Source of the DNA: Sphingomonas sp. PR090111-T3T-6A
GTDB taxonomy: Bacteria > Pseudomonadota > Alphaproteobacteria > Sphingomonadales > Sphingomonadaceae
Direction of reading: 5' to 3'
Assembly (NCBI RefSeq): GCF_000383095.1
Contig: NZ_AORL01000019.1
Coordinates: 124,001-188,000 of the forward strand
Length of the DNA stretch: 64,000 nt
Positions within the stretch are counted from its first letter, which is position 1, and the number at the start of each line of letters is the position of its first letter. The position numbers and the translations under genes are program-made. Below, piece after piece: positions 34,565 through 43,540 of this stretch. Under the pieces are notes generated by a model, which was given only the letters and a program-made list of their open reading frames with translations, had not been told where the DNA came from and did not search any database.

Positions 34565-34738
34565 GTGCCGAACATCCTCAAACACTGGGTGATCGAGCCT
34601 CATGAGGACGGGTATCATCTGCGCATCGAGACGGAAGAAGGGGACGTCTTCGAGTTTCTGGCATCCTTCGATCAACTCGACCTGATCGCTGAGGATATCG
34701 ATAGACGATTGGACGCCGATCAGGATCCAGCTCTCTAG
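34565..34738 (+). CDS. Small acidic protein (57 aa), unknown
   Basis: GTG start with GGAG seven bases upstream; an in-frame ATG at 34553 is possible but has no RBS. It reads PNILKHWVIEPHEDGYHLR, then EEGDVFEFLASFDQLDLIAE and ends DRRLDADQDPAL. The alternation of strands and one helix fits a small beta-alpha domain. I recall similar short proteins in sphingomonads without a function. Confidence 0.6.
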   Translation: MPNILKHWVIEPHEDGYHLRIETEEGDVFEFLASFDQLDLIAEDIDRRLDADQDPAL

Positions 34739-34765
34739 GCTGGCCCTATGCGGCTTCGGATTCTT

Positions 34766-34882
34766 CGCGCTCGCTTCGCTGGGTATCAGGTCCTGCTGGG
34801 CCACACGAAAATCGAACACGTTCGGCATTTGGGCGCGGATGTCGAGAACGCGCTCACCTTCGCCGAAGGAACAGAAATCTAA
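34766..34882 (+). pseudogene. 3' remnant of a tyrosine recombinase related to the 47.1-kb integrase
   Basis: The last 30 codons (VLLGHTKIEHVRHLGADVEN, then ALTFAEGTEI and stop) match the C-terminus of the intact gene ending at 47772 (ILLGHTKIENTVRYLGVDVE, ALTLAEGTEI). The similarity continues past the stop into GAGGAGCCGG. The catalytic Tyr is replaced by His (RHLG versus RYLG), and everything before VLLGH is lost apart from an out-of-frame SLRW. It is a decayed, inactive copy in the same orientation. Confidence 0.78.
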
Positions 34883-35120
34883 TCTCTTTCCGGCCCCTCA
34901 CCCTCGCCGAGGAGCCGGACCGTTTCGCGCCCCATTTCAGACCCTCATTGCAATATTGCCTGATCCTAGAAGCGGCCCTTCATTCATGCGCGCCGATCCG
35001 GTTTCGGCTGAGCAAATTTCGAGTCTCCAATCCGTGCGCTGGGAATGATCGAAGCCCCAGTTACCGCTACACTCTGCCAAGGATGCGCTCAAGTCGGAGA
35101 AGCCAGTGGGTTGCCGAGCG

Positions 35121-35529
35121 TCACGTCCGTGCCGCTCTCGACACGGCGAAACTATCCTCCAGCATCTGGAACCGCGTGATGCAGTCACCGGACGTGGTGA
35201 GGATGATCGCAAAATCGGTTTCGACGACCTTCTCGGTTGCCTTGATCCGGGAGGCGAGTTCTCCGACGATCGCGGCGCGTGTGTCGTTCGCCAGGATGTC
35301 CGCAACGTCGAAACTCAGGGGTTCCGTCAGTGACCGTATGGCGGTGATGAAGTTGACGACCGCCGGGTGGCCCATCCGACGGCCCACCCACGGCAGCACG
35401 CCGTTGTCCCCGGGGGATTTCAAACAGAGCATCGTCGCTGAACATGGCCGCGATCGTTTCAGCAGGCGATCCGTCTCCGATCGCGGCGAGGAGGCGTTGC
35501 GCCAGGACGATGCTGTTCGGCTGCGCCAT
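35121..35529 (-). pseudogene. SnoaL/NTF2-like protein, frameshifted
   Basis: Reads MAQPNSIVLAQRLLAAIGDG to FEIPR, then must shift frame to continue GDNGVLPWVGRRMGHPAVV and end EDSFAVSRAART. Removing one base from the five-G run at 35412-35416 (plus strand) restores one frame of about 135 codons with a normal NTF2-fold pattern (AAMFSDDALFEIPG, later FDVADILANDTRAAIVGELA). It is either a real single-base insertion or an assembly error at a homopolymer. It sits just downstream of the MBL-fold gene in the same direction. Confidence 0.7.
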
Positions 35530-35550
35530 GCCCTTCGTCCCGCTCCGGCG

Positions 35551-36522
35551 TCAGACGCCACGATAAACAAGCGCGGTGAAGAGCTTGCCATCGATGACCG
35601 ACCTGCCCCATTTCACGTCGAAGGCGGCGGTCGGGTGTGCGGCCTGCACCTCCTCCAGCGACTTGCCCTGTGACTTGAGCGAAGACACGCGGGCGCGGAC
35701 GCTGACCAGCATGTCGCGGAAGGCGACCAAGGCGGTGCGATCGCCCACCGGGCCATGTCCCGGTATGACAACCGTGCGTGCGCCGACCATCGCGATGTTG
35801 GCATTGGCGGCGGCGATGGCGCCGTCGATGCTACCACCAGTCACATAGTCGATGAACGGATACATGCCGTTCCAGAAGGTGTCGCCGGTCTGGAGGATGT
35901 CGGCCTTTTCAAACAGGGCCGAAAGATCGCCATCGGTATGGCCCGGACGATAGTGCCGGATCCGCACCGTTTCGCCATCGAAGCGGAGCAGCTTGTCACC
36001 CGTGAGCACGGAGTTCGGCAAATCCTTCGTCGGGACCGGGGAGAAGGTGTGCCCCCATTCGACGACGCGGATCGTCTGGGTGAGCCGCTGCACCGCCAGC
36101 CTGTCGGCGATCAACGTGGCACCGGCGGCACGGACCCAGCCATCGCCGTCGCTATGATCCCAATGCCAGTGGGTGATGATCGCGTAATGCACCTGCCCCG
36201 ACCCGAGCCCCGCGAGCGCGCGCTTGATCTTGGCCTGGGAGACGGCGATCCCACAATCGACCATTAGCTTGCCCTCGGGGCCGACCAGCACGCCGATATT
36301 GCCGCCCGATCCTTCGAGCATGCTGATCCCGCCGCGGAGATGATGCACGATGATCGGAGAGGTGGCTGCAGCCCGATTGATCATGTCGTAGGGCGTTTGC
36401 TGGGCACCGACCGGCGCCGCGCCGAGATTGAGAATGGCGGCGGTCATGAGAAATCCCCTTCGTCGCCGCCCGTCAGCCACAAGGCGTCGCGGGGATGCCG
36501 GATTATGGAGAGGATCGCGCAT
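35551..36522 (-). CDS. Exported metallo-beta-lactamase-fold hydrolase
   Basis: A protein of 323 aa. The N-terminus has RRRRGFLMTAAILNLGAAPV, a twin-arginine-like signal (RRGFL followed by a hydrophobic stretch, AxA-type site near GAQQ). The metal-binding HxHxDH is present as THWHWDHSDGD. Further ligands are probably His in RPGHTDGDL, Asp in QTGDTFWNG and His in VIPGHGPVGD. This makes a class B3-like or general MBL hydrolase; true beta-lactamase activity is not implied. ATG 36522 has GGGAGA seven bases upstream and keeps the signal peptide. It follows the hydrolase gene by 34 bp. Confidence 0.87.
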   Translation of the reverse strand: MRDPLHNPASPRRLVADGRRRRGFLMTAAILNLGAAPVGAQQTPYDMINRAAATSPIIVHHLRGGISMLEGSGGNIGVLVGPEGKLMVDCGIAVSQAKIKRALAGLGSGQVHYAIITHWHWDHSDGDGWVRAAGATLIADRLAVQRLTQTIRVVEWGHTFSPVPTKDLPNSVLTGDKLLRFDGETVRIRHYRPGHTDGDLSALFEKADILQTGDTFWNGMYPFIDYVTGGSIDGAIAAANANIAMVGARTVVIPGHGPVGDRTALVAFRDMLVSVRARVSSLKSQGKSLEEVQAAHPTAAFDVKWGRSVIDGKLFTALVYRGV

Positions 36523-36556
36523 CGCTCGGTCTCCCGATGGTGGATGGCTGGCCGGG

Positions 36557-37462
36557 TCAGTTGTCGTCGAGATGACGGCCGAGGAAGCTGCGCATCAGCG
36601 GCACCATCTCGTCAAGCTTGTCCTCGAGCGCGAAATGGCCGGTGTCGAGCAGATGCAATTCGGCCTCCGGCAAATCGCGCAGGTAGGGCGTCGCGCCGTC
36701 GGCCGGGAAGATGAAGTCGTTCTTCCCCCACAGGATGATCATCGGCGGCTTGTGCTGCCGAAAAAAGGCCTGAAAATCGGGGTAGAGGGGGACGTTCGTG
36801 CCATAGTCACGGAACAGGTCGAACTGGATGTCGCGATTGCCCGGGCGGTCGAGGAGCGCCTGGTCATGTGCCCAATTGTCGGGATCGATCCGCGAGACGT
36901 CGCTGACGCCATCGACATACTGGAATTTGGTGGTCTCCGGCGTGACCAGCACATTGAGTGCCTCGCGACGCTCTTGAGAGTTATCCGCCCAATAGGCTTT
37001 GATCGGATCCCAGAAGGCCTTCAACCCCTCCTCATAGGCATTGCCATTCTGGACGATGAACGCGCTCACGCGCTCCGGATGCTTCAGCGCGAGCCGGTAT
37101 CCAATCGGCGCGCCGTAATCCATGACGTACATCGCGTAGCGTGACACTCCCAGTTGCTGGAGCAGGCCGTCCATGAGGTCGGCATAATGGCCGAAGCTGT
37201 ACTCGAAGGCGGCGTGATCCGGCGCTGCGCTGTGCCCGAAGCCCGGATAGTCCGGCGCGATGACGTGGTATTTGTCTGCCAGAAGCGGTATCAGATTGCG
37301 GAACATGTGGGAGGATGTCGGGAAGCCGTGCAGCAGCAGTACGACCGGTCCGTCTGACGGGCCTGCTTCGCGATAGAAGATTTCGATCCCACCCACTGTC
37401 GCCGTTCGATAGTGCGTGACCGGGTTGCTCGATGCGTGGTGCAGAACGTTCGATGCAGTCAT
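36557..37462 (-). CDS. Alpha/beta hydrolase, haloalkane dehalogenase/epoxide hydrolase type
   Basis: A cytoplasmic enzyme of 301 aa. The oxyanion block is [18 protein letters not shown]. The nucleophile elbow is VMDYGAPIG, with Asp rather than Ser as nucleophile, as in dehalogenases and epoxide hydrolases. The acid is probably in [11 protein letters not shown] and the base is DTGHFALED. The substrate is unknown. Divergent LysR gene 110 bp away suggests inducible control. It probably shares a transcript with the MBL-fold gene. Confidence 0.88.
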   Translation of the reverse strand: MTASNVLHHASSNPVTHYRTATVGGIEIFYREAGPSDGPVVLLLHGFPTSSHMFRNLIPLLADKYHVIAPDYPGFGHSAAPDHAAFEYSFGHYADLMDGLLQQLGVSRYAMYVMDYGAPIGYRLALKHPERVSAFIVQNGNAYEEGLKAFWDPIKAYWADNSQERREALNVLVTPETTKFQYVDGVSDVSRIDPDNWAHDQALLDRPGNRDIQFDLFRDYGTNVPLYPDFQAFFRQHKPPMIILWGKNDFIFPADGATPYLRDLPEAELHLLDTGHFALEDKLDEMVPLMRSFLGRHLDDN

Positions 37463-37571
37463 CGTCGGTCTCCCTTGGCATGGCGAGTCATGCCTTGAGG
37501 AGAGCGTAGGCGGCTGTCGGGGAGATCAGAATGCCCGAGATACGGCAACCTAGCTTCCACAGCCCGAAACC

Positions 37572-38522
37572 ATGATCGATCGGCTCGACACGATGCGCGT
37601 CTTCGTGACGGCGCTCAATGAGGGGAGCCTTGCCAGAGCCGGCCAGCGTCTCGGCCGCTCGCCAGCCGCCATCACGCGCGCGATCGCGGCGCTCGAAAGC
37701 CATGTCGGCACGATCCTGCTGCACCGAACGCCCCGCCGGTTGCAGTTAACCGAGGCCGGTGAGCGCTATGTCGCGGTCTGTCGTCATGTCCTGGCGCAGC
37801 TCGACGAGGCGGACCGCTCTGCGACGGGCGAGGGAATGGTACCTCACGGCATACTGACGGTGACGGCTCCGGTCATGTTCGGTACGCGCATCCTGCGCCC
37901 GATCGTCGGCGAGTTCCTGAGCAAATATCCTGCGGTGCAGGTGCGCTACCTCCTGCTCAACCGCATGACCAACCTGGTCGATGAAGGGATTGATGTCGGC
38001 CTGCGCATCGCGCCGCTACAGGACTCGGCGCTGATCGCCTTGAAAATCGGCGAAGTCCGCCGCGTATTGTGCGCGTCTCCCGCCTATCTTGCCCGCCGAG
38101 GGGCGCCGGAGACGATCTCGGATCTTGCAGGCCATGACTGCATCGCCATCGAGCCCACCAGCGCCGAGGATATCTGGAGCTTTCCGCCGTTGCGTGGACG
38201 CAAGATGGCCCGGACGGTCAGGGTCCGGCCGCGGCTCATGGTCAATGCCGACGAAGCAGCGGTGAGCGCCGCAGTGGATGGAGAAGGCATCGTCCGGATC
38301 CTGAGCTACAAGATCCAGCAAGAGGTGTTGGACGGGAAGCTTGTCATTCTTCTGCCAGACGATCAGCCCCCGCCGGTTCCCGTTCACCTGATCGCCTCAG
38401 AACATCGTCTGGCTCTCACCAAGGTTCGTGCCTTCATGGATTTCGCCGGCGAGCGGTTGCGAGCAAGCTTCAGGGCAACGGAAACGCTGGCTCCTGTGCA
38501 CGAGCTACGCGGAGTGGCCTGA
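37572..38522 (+). CDS. LysR-family transcriptional regulator
   Basis: A protein of 316 aa. The winged HTH is at residues 1-60 (LDTMRVFVTALNEGSLARAG, then LGRSPAAITRAIAALESHVG). The effector-binding domain begins near residue 92 (GILTVTAPVMFGTRILRPIV) and includes DEGIDVGLRIAPLQDSALIA. LysR proteins usually control the divergent neighbour, here the hydrolase and MBL-fold pair. The inducer is unknown. Confidence 0.93.
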   Translation: MIDRLDTMRVFVTALNEGSLARAGQRLGRSPAAITRAIAALESHVGTILLHRTPRRLQLTEAGERYVAVCRHVLAQLDEADRSATGEGMVPHGILTVTAPVMFGTRILRPIVGEFLSKYPAVQVRYLLLNRMTNLVDEGIDVGLRIAPLQDSALIALKIGEVRRVLCASPAYLARRGAPETISDLAGHDCIAIEPTSAEDIWSFPPLRGRKMARTVRVRPRLMVNADEAAVSAAVDGEGIVRILSYKIQQEVLDGKLVILLPDDQPPPVPVHLIASEHRLALTKVRAFMDFAGERLRASFRATETLAPVHELRGVA

Positions 38523-38860
38523 TAACCGGGCCTCGCAAAGGACACTGTTCTCCCTTCGCGCACCAGTAAGCCGCTCCGTCTCAAAGGCTCGCGCCGTCGG
38601 CGAAGCTGTTTCAGGACGGCAGTCGATTCTGCCCAGCGACTTGAAGAGTGCTCGCGCCAGCTTTGCGCCCCATTGCCGCCATCTCGTGGCCCGATTGATG
38701 AGCCCGAAACCTGCCTTCTGTTCATGTTGGATGTGACCGATCCTCCGACGTCGCCTCGAAGGACGAAGCTGTCGTTCGCTGCGACAGTGATGAACGAAAG
38801 CCGTTATCAGAAGCAGACGCAGTACGTTTTGCGGATCGGACACCCCCAATTGCGTTCCTC
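38523..38860. other. 338 bp without a supported gene
   Basis: Short frames on both strands show no family pattern. Sequence such as GCCCCATTGCCGCC resembles other decayed intergenic segments of the island. The convergent genes on either side could share a terminator, but no clear hairpin is seen. Confidence 0.45.
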
Positions 38861-39424
38861 TCACCGGCTGGGAAAGGACGATCCTTCGAGGCAGAAGCGC
38901 CACGGCGTTTCCACGCCCACACTAATCCCGATTCTGGGGCCGGCACTGATCGACGCAGGCCGCGTGCAGGGCCATAATTCGAAGGGCGGCTGGTTGAGGG
39001 AGTGGCCATCATATCGGCCACCAATCCCTAGCGCCTGACAAAGGCGCCCCGGCCCGGCACAGAAGCGCCGAAGATCGGCTGTACCACGGCGCTCAGCCAT
39101 TTGATCGAGACCGGCTGTCGGCTCAAGCGCCCGGATCAGCACGCCACTGGCCGGCAGGCATACGAAGTTCAGGCACCAGTGGATGCCATAGCTTCTGTAG
39201 ACATAGGCGCGGCCCGGCGGACCGAACATGCTCGCATTGCGCGATGTCCGTCCCCGGTAGCAGTGGGATGCCGGATCGTTGGCGTCATAGGCTTCCGTCT
39301 CGACGATCACACCGCCGACACCGTCCACCAGGAGAGTGACGCCGATCAGCGCTCGCGCAACGGTTTCCACATCCCGCGCAAAAAAGTCCGCTGGAAGCTG
39401 CGGGCCTTCATCGATCAAGGGCAT
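38861..39424 (-). CDS. DNA-3-methyladenine glycosylase (AAG/MPG family)
   Basis: Excises alkylated purines in base-excision repair; 187 aa. The AAG-family blocks are GGVIVETEAYDANDPASH (with the catalytic Glu), GRTSRNASMFGPPGRAYVY, YGIHWCLNFVC, GVLIRALEP and GPGRLCQALGI, then a GPRIGI motif. ATG 39424 is preferred; a GTG at 39436 is in frame. Together with mug and a TetR gene it forms a leftward repair group, separated from mug by 181 bp. Confidence 0.93.
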   Translation of the reverse strand: MPLIDEGPQLPADFFARDVETVARALIGVTLLVDGVGGVIVETEAYDANDPASHCYRGRTSRNASMFGPPGRAYVYRSYGIHWCLNFVCLPASGVLIRALEPTAGLDQMAERRGTADLRRFCAGPGRLCQALGIGGRYDGHSLNQPPFELWPCTRPASISAGPRIGISVGVETPWRFCLEGSSFPSR

Positions 39425-39605
39425 GCCATCAGCCACTCGCCTGTGCGCAACAAGTCCCTCTCATGTTGCCGGATTCCACCCTCTGCAAAGGGAGACTAAC
39501 CCAAGGGCGAAATCCGACGCCCCGGGATTACGCGCCGCCTCACAGTTCGCGAATATCCGCTCTCCGACAGACAGGCTTGCGCGCAGCGAGAGAATGATCA
39601 AACGC

Positions 39606-40154
39606 TCAGGAAATGGCCGCCCGGAGTTCCCGATACGCTGCCACCAGTTGCTCGAGCGAGAAGGCGCGGTTCCTGCCGCTCGGATTGGGGAGAACCCAGA
39701 TCCGTGACGTTCCCATCTCTGCGGCCTGCCGGCCCCAGCCGACTTCGCGTTGGCCCGAGAGGACCGAATAAGCAGCCTTCCCGAGAAAGGCGAGATGATG
39801 CGGCGCGTAACGCGCAACCTTGTGTTCAAAGCCGGTCGCCGCGGCCGCAAACTCCTCCTGCGAGAGCTGGTCTGCCCGCGCAGTGGGCCGCTCGACCACT
39901 GATGTCATGCCGCATCCATAGCGAAGCACATCCCGGTCCCTCTCGGGCGCGATCTCGTGCGGCGTAAATCCGGCGAGATGGAGCACACGCCAGAAGCGAT
40001 TGCTCCGACCCATAAAATGATGGCCCGTAGCCGCCGCCCTCAATCCGGGATTGATGCCGCAGAACAGCACCAAGAGGTCGTCGGCGATAACATCGGGCAG
40101 CGTGTCGTGCACGATGTCCTCCGGAGCCAGCGCGTCCGGCCTCCTCTGCATCAT
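39606..40154 (-). CDS. mug: G/U mismatch-specific uracil-DNA glycosylase
   Basis: Removes uracil or ethenocytosine opposite guanine; 182 aa. Family motifs: VLFCGINPGLRAAATGHHF (GINPG active-site motif, Asn as general catalyst), GRSNRFWRVLHLAGFTP, LRYGCGMTSVVERPTARAD and WVLPNPSGRN. A TTG two codons further upstream is possible. The ATG pair at 40154 and 40151 overlaps the stop of the TetR gene, so the two are translationally coupled. Confidence 0.93.
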   Translation of the reverse strand: MMQRRPDALAPEDIVHDTLPDVIADDLLVLFCGINPGLRAAATGHHFMGRSNRFWRVLHLAGFTPHEIAPERDRDVLRYGCGMTSVVERPTARADQLSQEEFAAAATGFEHKVARYAPHHLAFLGKAAYSVLSGQREVGWGRQAAEMGTSRIWVLPNPSGRNRAFSLEQLVAAYRELRAAIS

Positions 40155-40744
40155 CCGCAAATCACATCCACCGCTCTGCGCGCCAGTTCTTCGAGCCGCT
40201 CGCGAGACGTCCCGGCGCGTGCGCGGATCGCAATCGTGTGCATTGTTGCGGACGCCAGAAAGGCAAGCGCATCCACATCCGCCCCATCCTCGAGTTCACC
40301 GGCCCGCTGCGCCAATCGGAACCGCGCTTCGAAATACACGTCGAGCGTCTGGAACCCTTCGCTCACCATCTGCCGGATCTCGGCATCCTCCGGAGCCTCG
40401 GTGATCGCGGTGCCGACGACCAGGCATCCGTGCGCCCAGCCCTCCCCGAAGAAATAGAGCGATAGCGATGCCTCATAGGCCCGCATCAAGGCTTCCCTGA
40501 GCGTGCCTCCCTCCAGCGCCTCGCGCATCATCTCGAACTTGGCGTCCCAATAGGCGCCGAGCACCTTGAGATAGAGGTCATGCTTGTCGCCGAACGCCGC
40601 GCGCAGGCTCGGCCGGTTCATGCCTGTCGCCGCCGCGATCTCGTCGAGCGACGTGCCGGCATAGCCGCTCTTCCAGAAGGCATGCATCGCGCGCTGGAGC
40701 GCCTCCTCGGGATCATAGGCCCGCGGCCTCCCGCGACGCTTCAC
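40151..40744 (-). CDS. TetR-family transcriptional regulator
   Basis: A protein of 197 aa beginning at GTG 40744. The HTH is at residues 12-58 (ALQRAMHAFWKSGYAGTSLD, then IAAATGMNRPSLRAAFGDKH). The ligand domain is typical (GCLVVGTAITEAPEDAEI). It is divergent from the EmrAB efflux operon, with dyad symmetry over the efflux promoter, so it probably represses efflux until a toxic ligand binds. Its stop overlaps the mug start, linking repair and efflux control on one transcript. Confidence 0.92.
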   Translation of the reverse strand: MKRRGRPRAYDPEEALQRAMHAFWKSGYAGTSLDEIAAATGMNRPSLRAAFGDKHDLYLKVLGAYWDAKFEMMREALEGGTLREALMRAYEASLSLYFFGEGWAHGCLVVGTAITEAPEDAEIRQMVSEGFQTLDVYFEARFRLAQRAGELEDGADVDALAFLASATMHTIAIRARAGTSRERLEELARRAVDVICG

Positions 40745-40784
40745 CTCCGCCTCGCCGTATTTTGTTCCATTTCGTATAAAATCC

Positions 40785-40829
40785 TTGACGGACCATCCGC
40801 TCCGCTATATTTGTCCATCATCGAACAAA
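40785..40829 (+). promoter_or_regulatory. Efflux promoter with overlapping TetR operator
   Basis: TTGACG (40785-40790) and TATATT (40806-40811), 15-bp spacing. TTTGTCC-ATCATC-GAACAAA (40810-40829) is an imperfect dyad overlapping the -10; another TTTGTTC half-site lies at about 40761. Repression by the divergent TetR protein is the natural reading. Confidence 0.55.
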
Positions 40830-40940
40830 ATTCAACAACAATCGGGGCAAGCAGCCCGAATGGCAGGTTCCCAAGGGATTTCCGGGCTTCTGTCCGCGCT
40901 TTCCCGTGTCGGCGTTCCGATCGAGATGACGGGTGAGACT

Positions 40941-42029
40941 ATGCAAAAGCAACTCGAAGAGGCGATTGAGAGCACGGCCCCGGAAGCGGGCGCCAGCGCG
41001 CCGAAGCCGACATGGAAGCAGCGGCTGCGCCGTCCCCTGATGATCGGGGTTCCGGTGCTGCTGCTCCTTGGCGGTGCGGCGATGTACCGGGCCGACAAGC
41101 CCTATGTCAGCACCGACGACGCCTTCGTCCGGGCGACCAAGGGATCGATCAACGCGCGCGTTTCCGGCCAGGTGGTGGAAATCGCAGTGCGGGACAATCA
41201 GGTCGTCCGTAAAGGGCAGCTGCTGTTCCGGATCGACCCCGAACCCTATCAGATCGCCGTCGAGCAGGCCGAAGCGCGCCTCGCCAATGCGAGGCTTCAG
41301 GTCCTGGGCCTGAAGGCGACCTATCGCCAGCAGCTCGCCGACGTGCAGTCGTCAAAGGACACCGCCCAGTTCAGCGCGCAGGAGTTCGACCGTAAGAAAA
41401 ACCTGCTCGCGTCCGACTTCACCTCGCGCTCCGCCTATGAGCAGTCGGAGACCGACTATAAGGTGGCGCGCCAGCACATCGTTTCGGCCGAGCAGCAGGT
41501 TTCGAACACGGTTGCCGCGCTGAACGGCGACCCGAATATCGCGATCGATCGGCATCCGACCGTCCGCGACGCCAAGGCCCAGCTCGATCGCGCCCGGCTC
41601 GATCTCTCCTACACGCGGATCGTCGCGCCGGACGACGGGATCGTCACCAAGGTCGACGACCTGCAACTGGGCGATTTCGTCAACAGCGGTTCGGCCGTCT
41701 TTTCGATGATGTCGACGCGGCGCATCTGGGTCGAGGCGAACTTCCGGGAGACCGGCCTCACCCATATGCGGCCGGGCCAGCCGGCCACGATCGTCGTCGA
41801 TGCCTATCCCCGGCACGTCTTCAACGCGCATGTCGCCAGCCTCAGCCCCGGCACGGGATCGGAGTTCGCGGTGCTGCCGCCCGAAAACGCCACCGGCAAC
41901 TGGGTGAAGGTGGTCCAGCGCCTGCCGGTGCGGCTGGAGTTCGACAGCATCGATCCGGGCCGGCCGCTCTATTCCGGCATCAGCGTCACCGCCCGCATCG
42001 ACACGCGCCGCGCGGCGCAGGCCCGGTGA
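40941..42029 (+). CDS. emrA: Periplasmic adaptor (membrane fusion) subunit, EmrA type
   Basis: A protein of 362 aa. There is one N-terminal membrane anchor (MIGVPVLLLLGGAAMY, near residue 40), then the biotinyl-lipoyl domain (VSTDDAFVRATKGSINARVS, later GQVVEIAVRDNQVVRKGQ), a coiled-coil hairpin (about residues 125-220) and the beta-barrel (TRRIWVEANFRETGLTHMRP). ATG 40941 has GGTGAG close by; upstream in-frame codons belong to the operator. It couples the EmrB pump to the outer-membrane factor encoded downstream. Its stop overlaps the emrB start. Confidence 0.92.
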   Translation: MQKQLEEAIESTAPEAGASAPKPTWKQRLRRPLMIGVPVLLLLGGAAMYRADKPYVSTDDAFVRATKGSINARVSGQVVEIAVRDNQVVRKGQLLFRIDPEPYQIAVEQAEARLANARLQVLGLKATYRQQLADVQSSKDTAQFSAQEFDRKKNLLASDFTSRSAYEQSETDYKVARQHIVSAEQQVSNTVAALNGDPNIAIDRHPTVRDAKAQLDRARLDLSYTRIVAPDDGIVTKVDDLQLGDFVNSGSAVFSMMSTRRIWVEANFRETGLTHMRPGQPATIVVDAYPRHVFNAHVASLSPGTGSEFAVLPPENATGNWVKVVQRLPVRLEFDSIDPGRPLYSGISVTARIDTRRAAQAR

Positions 42030-43522
42030 GCGCCATGCGCGCCCTGCCGTCCTCGCCCGAGGGCCACCGCACGGTGATGGTCGCAGCACTGCTGGCGACC
42101 TACCTGCAAGCGGTGAACATCTCGCTGCCCAATGCGGCGGTGCTGCATGTTCAGGGCGCGCTGTCGATGTCCGACGACGAGATCGGCTGGGTCTTTTCCT
42201 CCTACATCGCGGCGAGCGCCGTCACCTTCCCGATGGCGCGCTGGCTCGCCGGGGCGTTCGGACGCAAGGCCGTATTTTTGGCGTCGCTGACGTTCTTCGC
42301 CATCGGCATCCTGCTCGACACGCAGGCGACGACGCCTTTGCAGTTCGTGGGCGCGCGGATCGTCCAGGGCGCGGCGAGCGGTCCGATCGCGCCCCTGTCG
42401 CTGGCCATCCTGCTCGACGGGCTACCGCCCGAACGCCATGCGCGGATGACGTTGCTCTCCACGGTGACGGTGCTGGTCGGCATCCTCAGCGGCCCGGCCA
42501 TCGGCGGCTGGATCAGCGAGTTTCACGACTGGCGGCTGATGTTTTACCTGGGCCTGCCGGCGACCGGCCTGATCTTTCTGGCGATGGCCCTGTCCCTGCC
42601 GGAGAAGAAGGCCGAGCAGAACCCGCCCTTCGATTTCTTCGGCCTGGCGACCTTCTCGCTCGGGATGGTGGGGCTGCAGATGCTGCTCGATCGCGGCGAG
42701 CGGATGGAATGGTTCGCGTCCACCGAAAGCTGGGTCGAGGCCGCGGCGTCTGCGCTGGGCTTCTATCTCTACGCGGTCCACATCCTGACATCTCCCGGCC
42801 ACTTCCTGAACAAGGCGCTGTTCCGGGATCGCAACTTCACGCTCTCGACGGTGATCTTCTTCGCCTTCGGTTTCGTGCTGCTGCCGACGCTGGCGCTGAC
42901 TTCGCCCATGCTCGAGGAATTGCTCGGCTACCCCCCCGACATCACGGGCTACATGACCATCCCGCGTGGCGCGGCGCTGGTGAGCGCGGTCATCCTGACC
43001 TCCCATGCGCCGAAATGGGCCGACAACCGCCTGCTCGTGATCGGCGGCATCGCCCTCACCGCGTGCGGCAACTGGCTGATGCTCGGCTATTCGCCACTGA
43101 TGGACTGGACGCTCGTGGTCATCGCGGGTGCCGTTCAGGGCGCGGGGCTGGGCGTGCTCATGCCAGCGCTCGGCAAGACGGCGTTCAGCACGCTCGATCC
43201 GAAATTCCGCCCCGAAGGCGGCGCGCTCTTCAATCTGGCGCGGCTTTACGGGAGCACGATCGGCATCGCGATCGTCCAGATCTTCTTCTACGACAATACG
43301 CAGATGCTGCATCTGGCGCTCGCCAAGAATCTGACGCCGCATCACGCCGTGGGGCCTGTCGCGGGCCTCTTCTCCGGCTCGGGCGTTGCGGCCCTCAACG
43401 AGATGCTCACGGGGCAGGCGGCGATCATCGCGGTGATCGACCAGTTCAAGCTCCTGATGATCGTCATCCTCATCGTCAGTCCCCTTGCTTTGCTTCTCCG
43501 CAAACCGCGGTCGCTCAACTGA
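42026..43522 (+). CDS. emrB: DHA2-family drug:H+ antiporter, EmrB type
   Basis: A membrane pump of 498 aa with about 14 TM segments. Early blocks are SLPNAAVLHVQGALSMSDD and EIGWVFSSYIAASAVTFPMA; the MFS loop is RWLAGAFGRKAVF; motif C-like VLVGILSGPAIGGWISE follows. The GTG at 42026 overlaps the emrA stop (GTGA); ATG 42035 is an alternative. Works with EmrA and the following outer-membrane factor to export hydrophobic toxicants. The substrate is unknown. Confidence 0.92.
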   Translation: MSAMRALPSSPEGHRTVMVAALLATYLQAVNISLPNAAVLHVQGALSMSDDEIGWVFSSYIAASAVTFPMARWLAGAFGRKAVFLASLTFFAIGILLDTQATTPLQFVGARIVQGAASGPIAPLSLAILLDGLPPERHARMTLLSTVTVLVGILSGPAIGGWISEFHDWRLMFYLGLPATGLIFLAMALSLPEKKAEQNPPFDFFGLATFSLGMVGLQMLLDRGERMEWFASTESWVEAAASALGFYLYAVHILTSPGHFLNKALFRDRNFTLSTVIFFAFGFVLLPTLALTSPMLEELLGYPPDITGYMTIPRGAALVSAVILTSHAPKWADNRLLVIGGIALTACGNWLMLGYSPLMDWTLVVIAGAVQGAGLGVLMPALGKTAFSTLDPKFRPEGGALFNLARLYGSTIGIAIVQIFFYDNTQMLHLALAKNLTPHHAVGPVAGLFSGSGVAALNEMLTGQAAIIAVIDQFKLLMIVILIVSPLALLLRKPRSLN

Positions 43523-43540
43523 ATTGCGCGGAGTCCTGCC

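Noticed and set aside
35551-36522. Beta-lactamase resistance gene
   Set aside because: The fold and HxHxDH motif are shared by many hydrolases. Nothing in the sequence alone shows beta-lactam hydrolysis.
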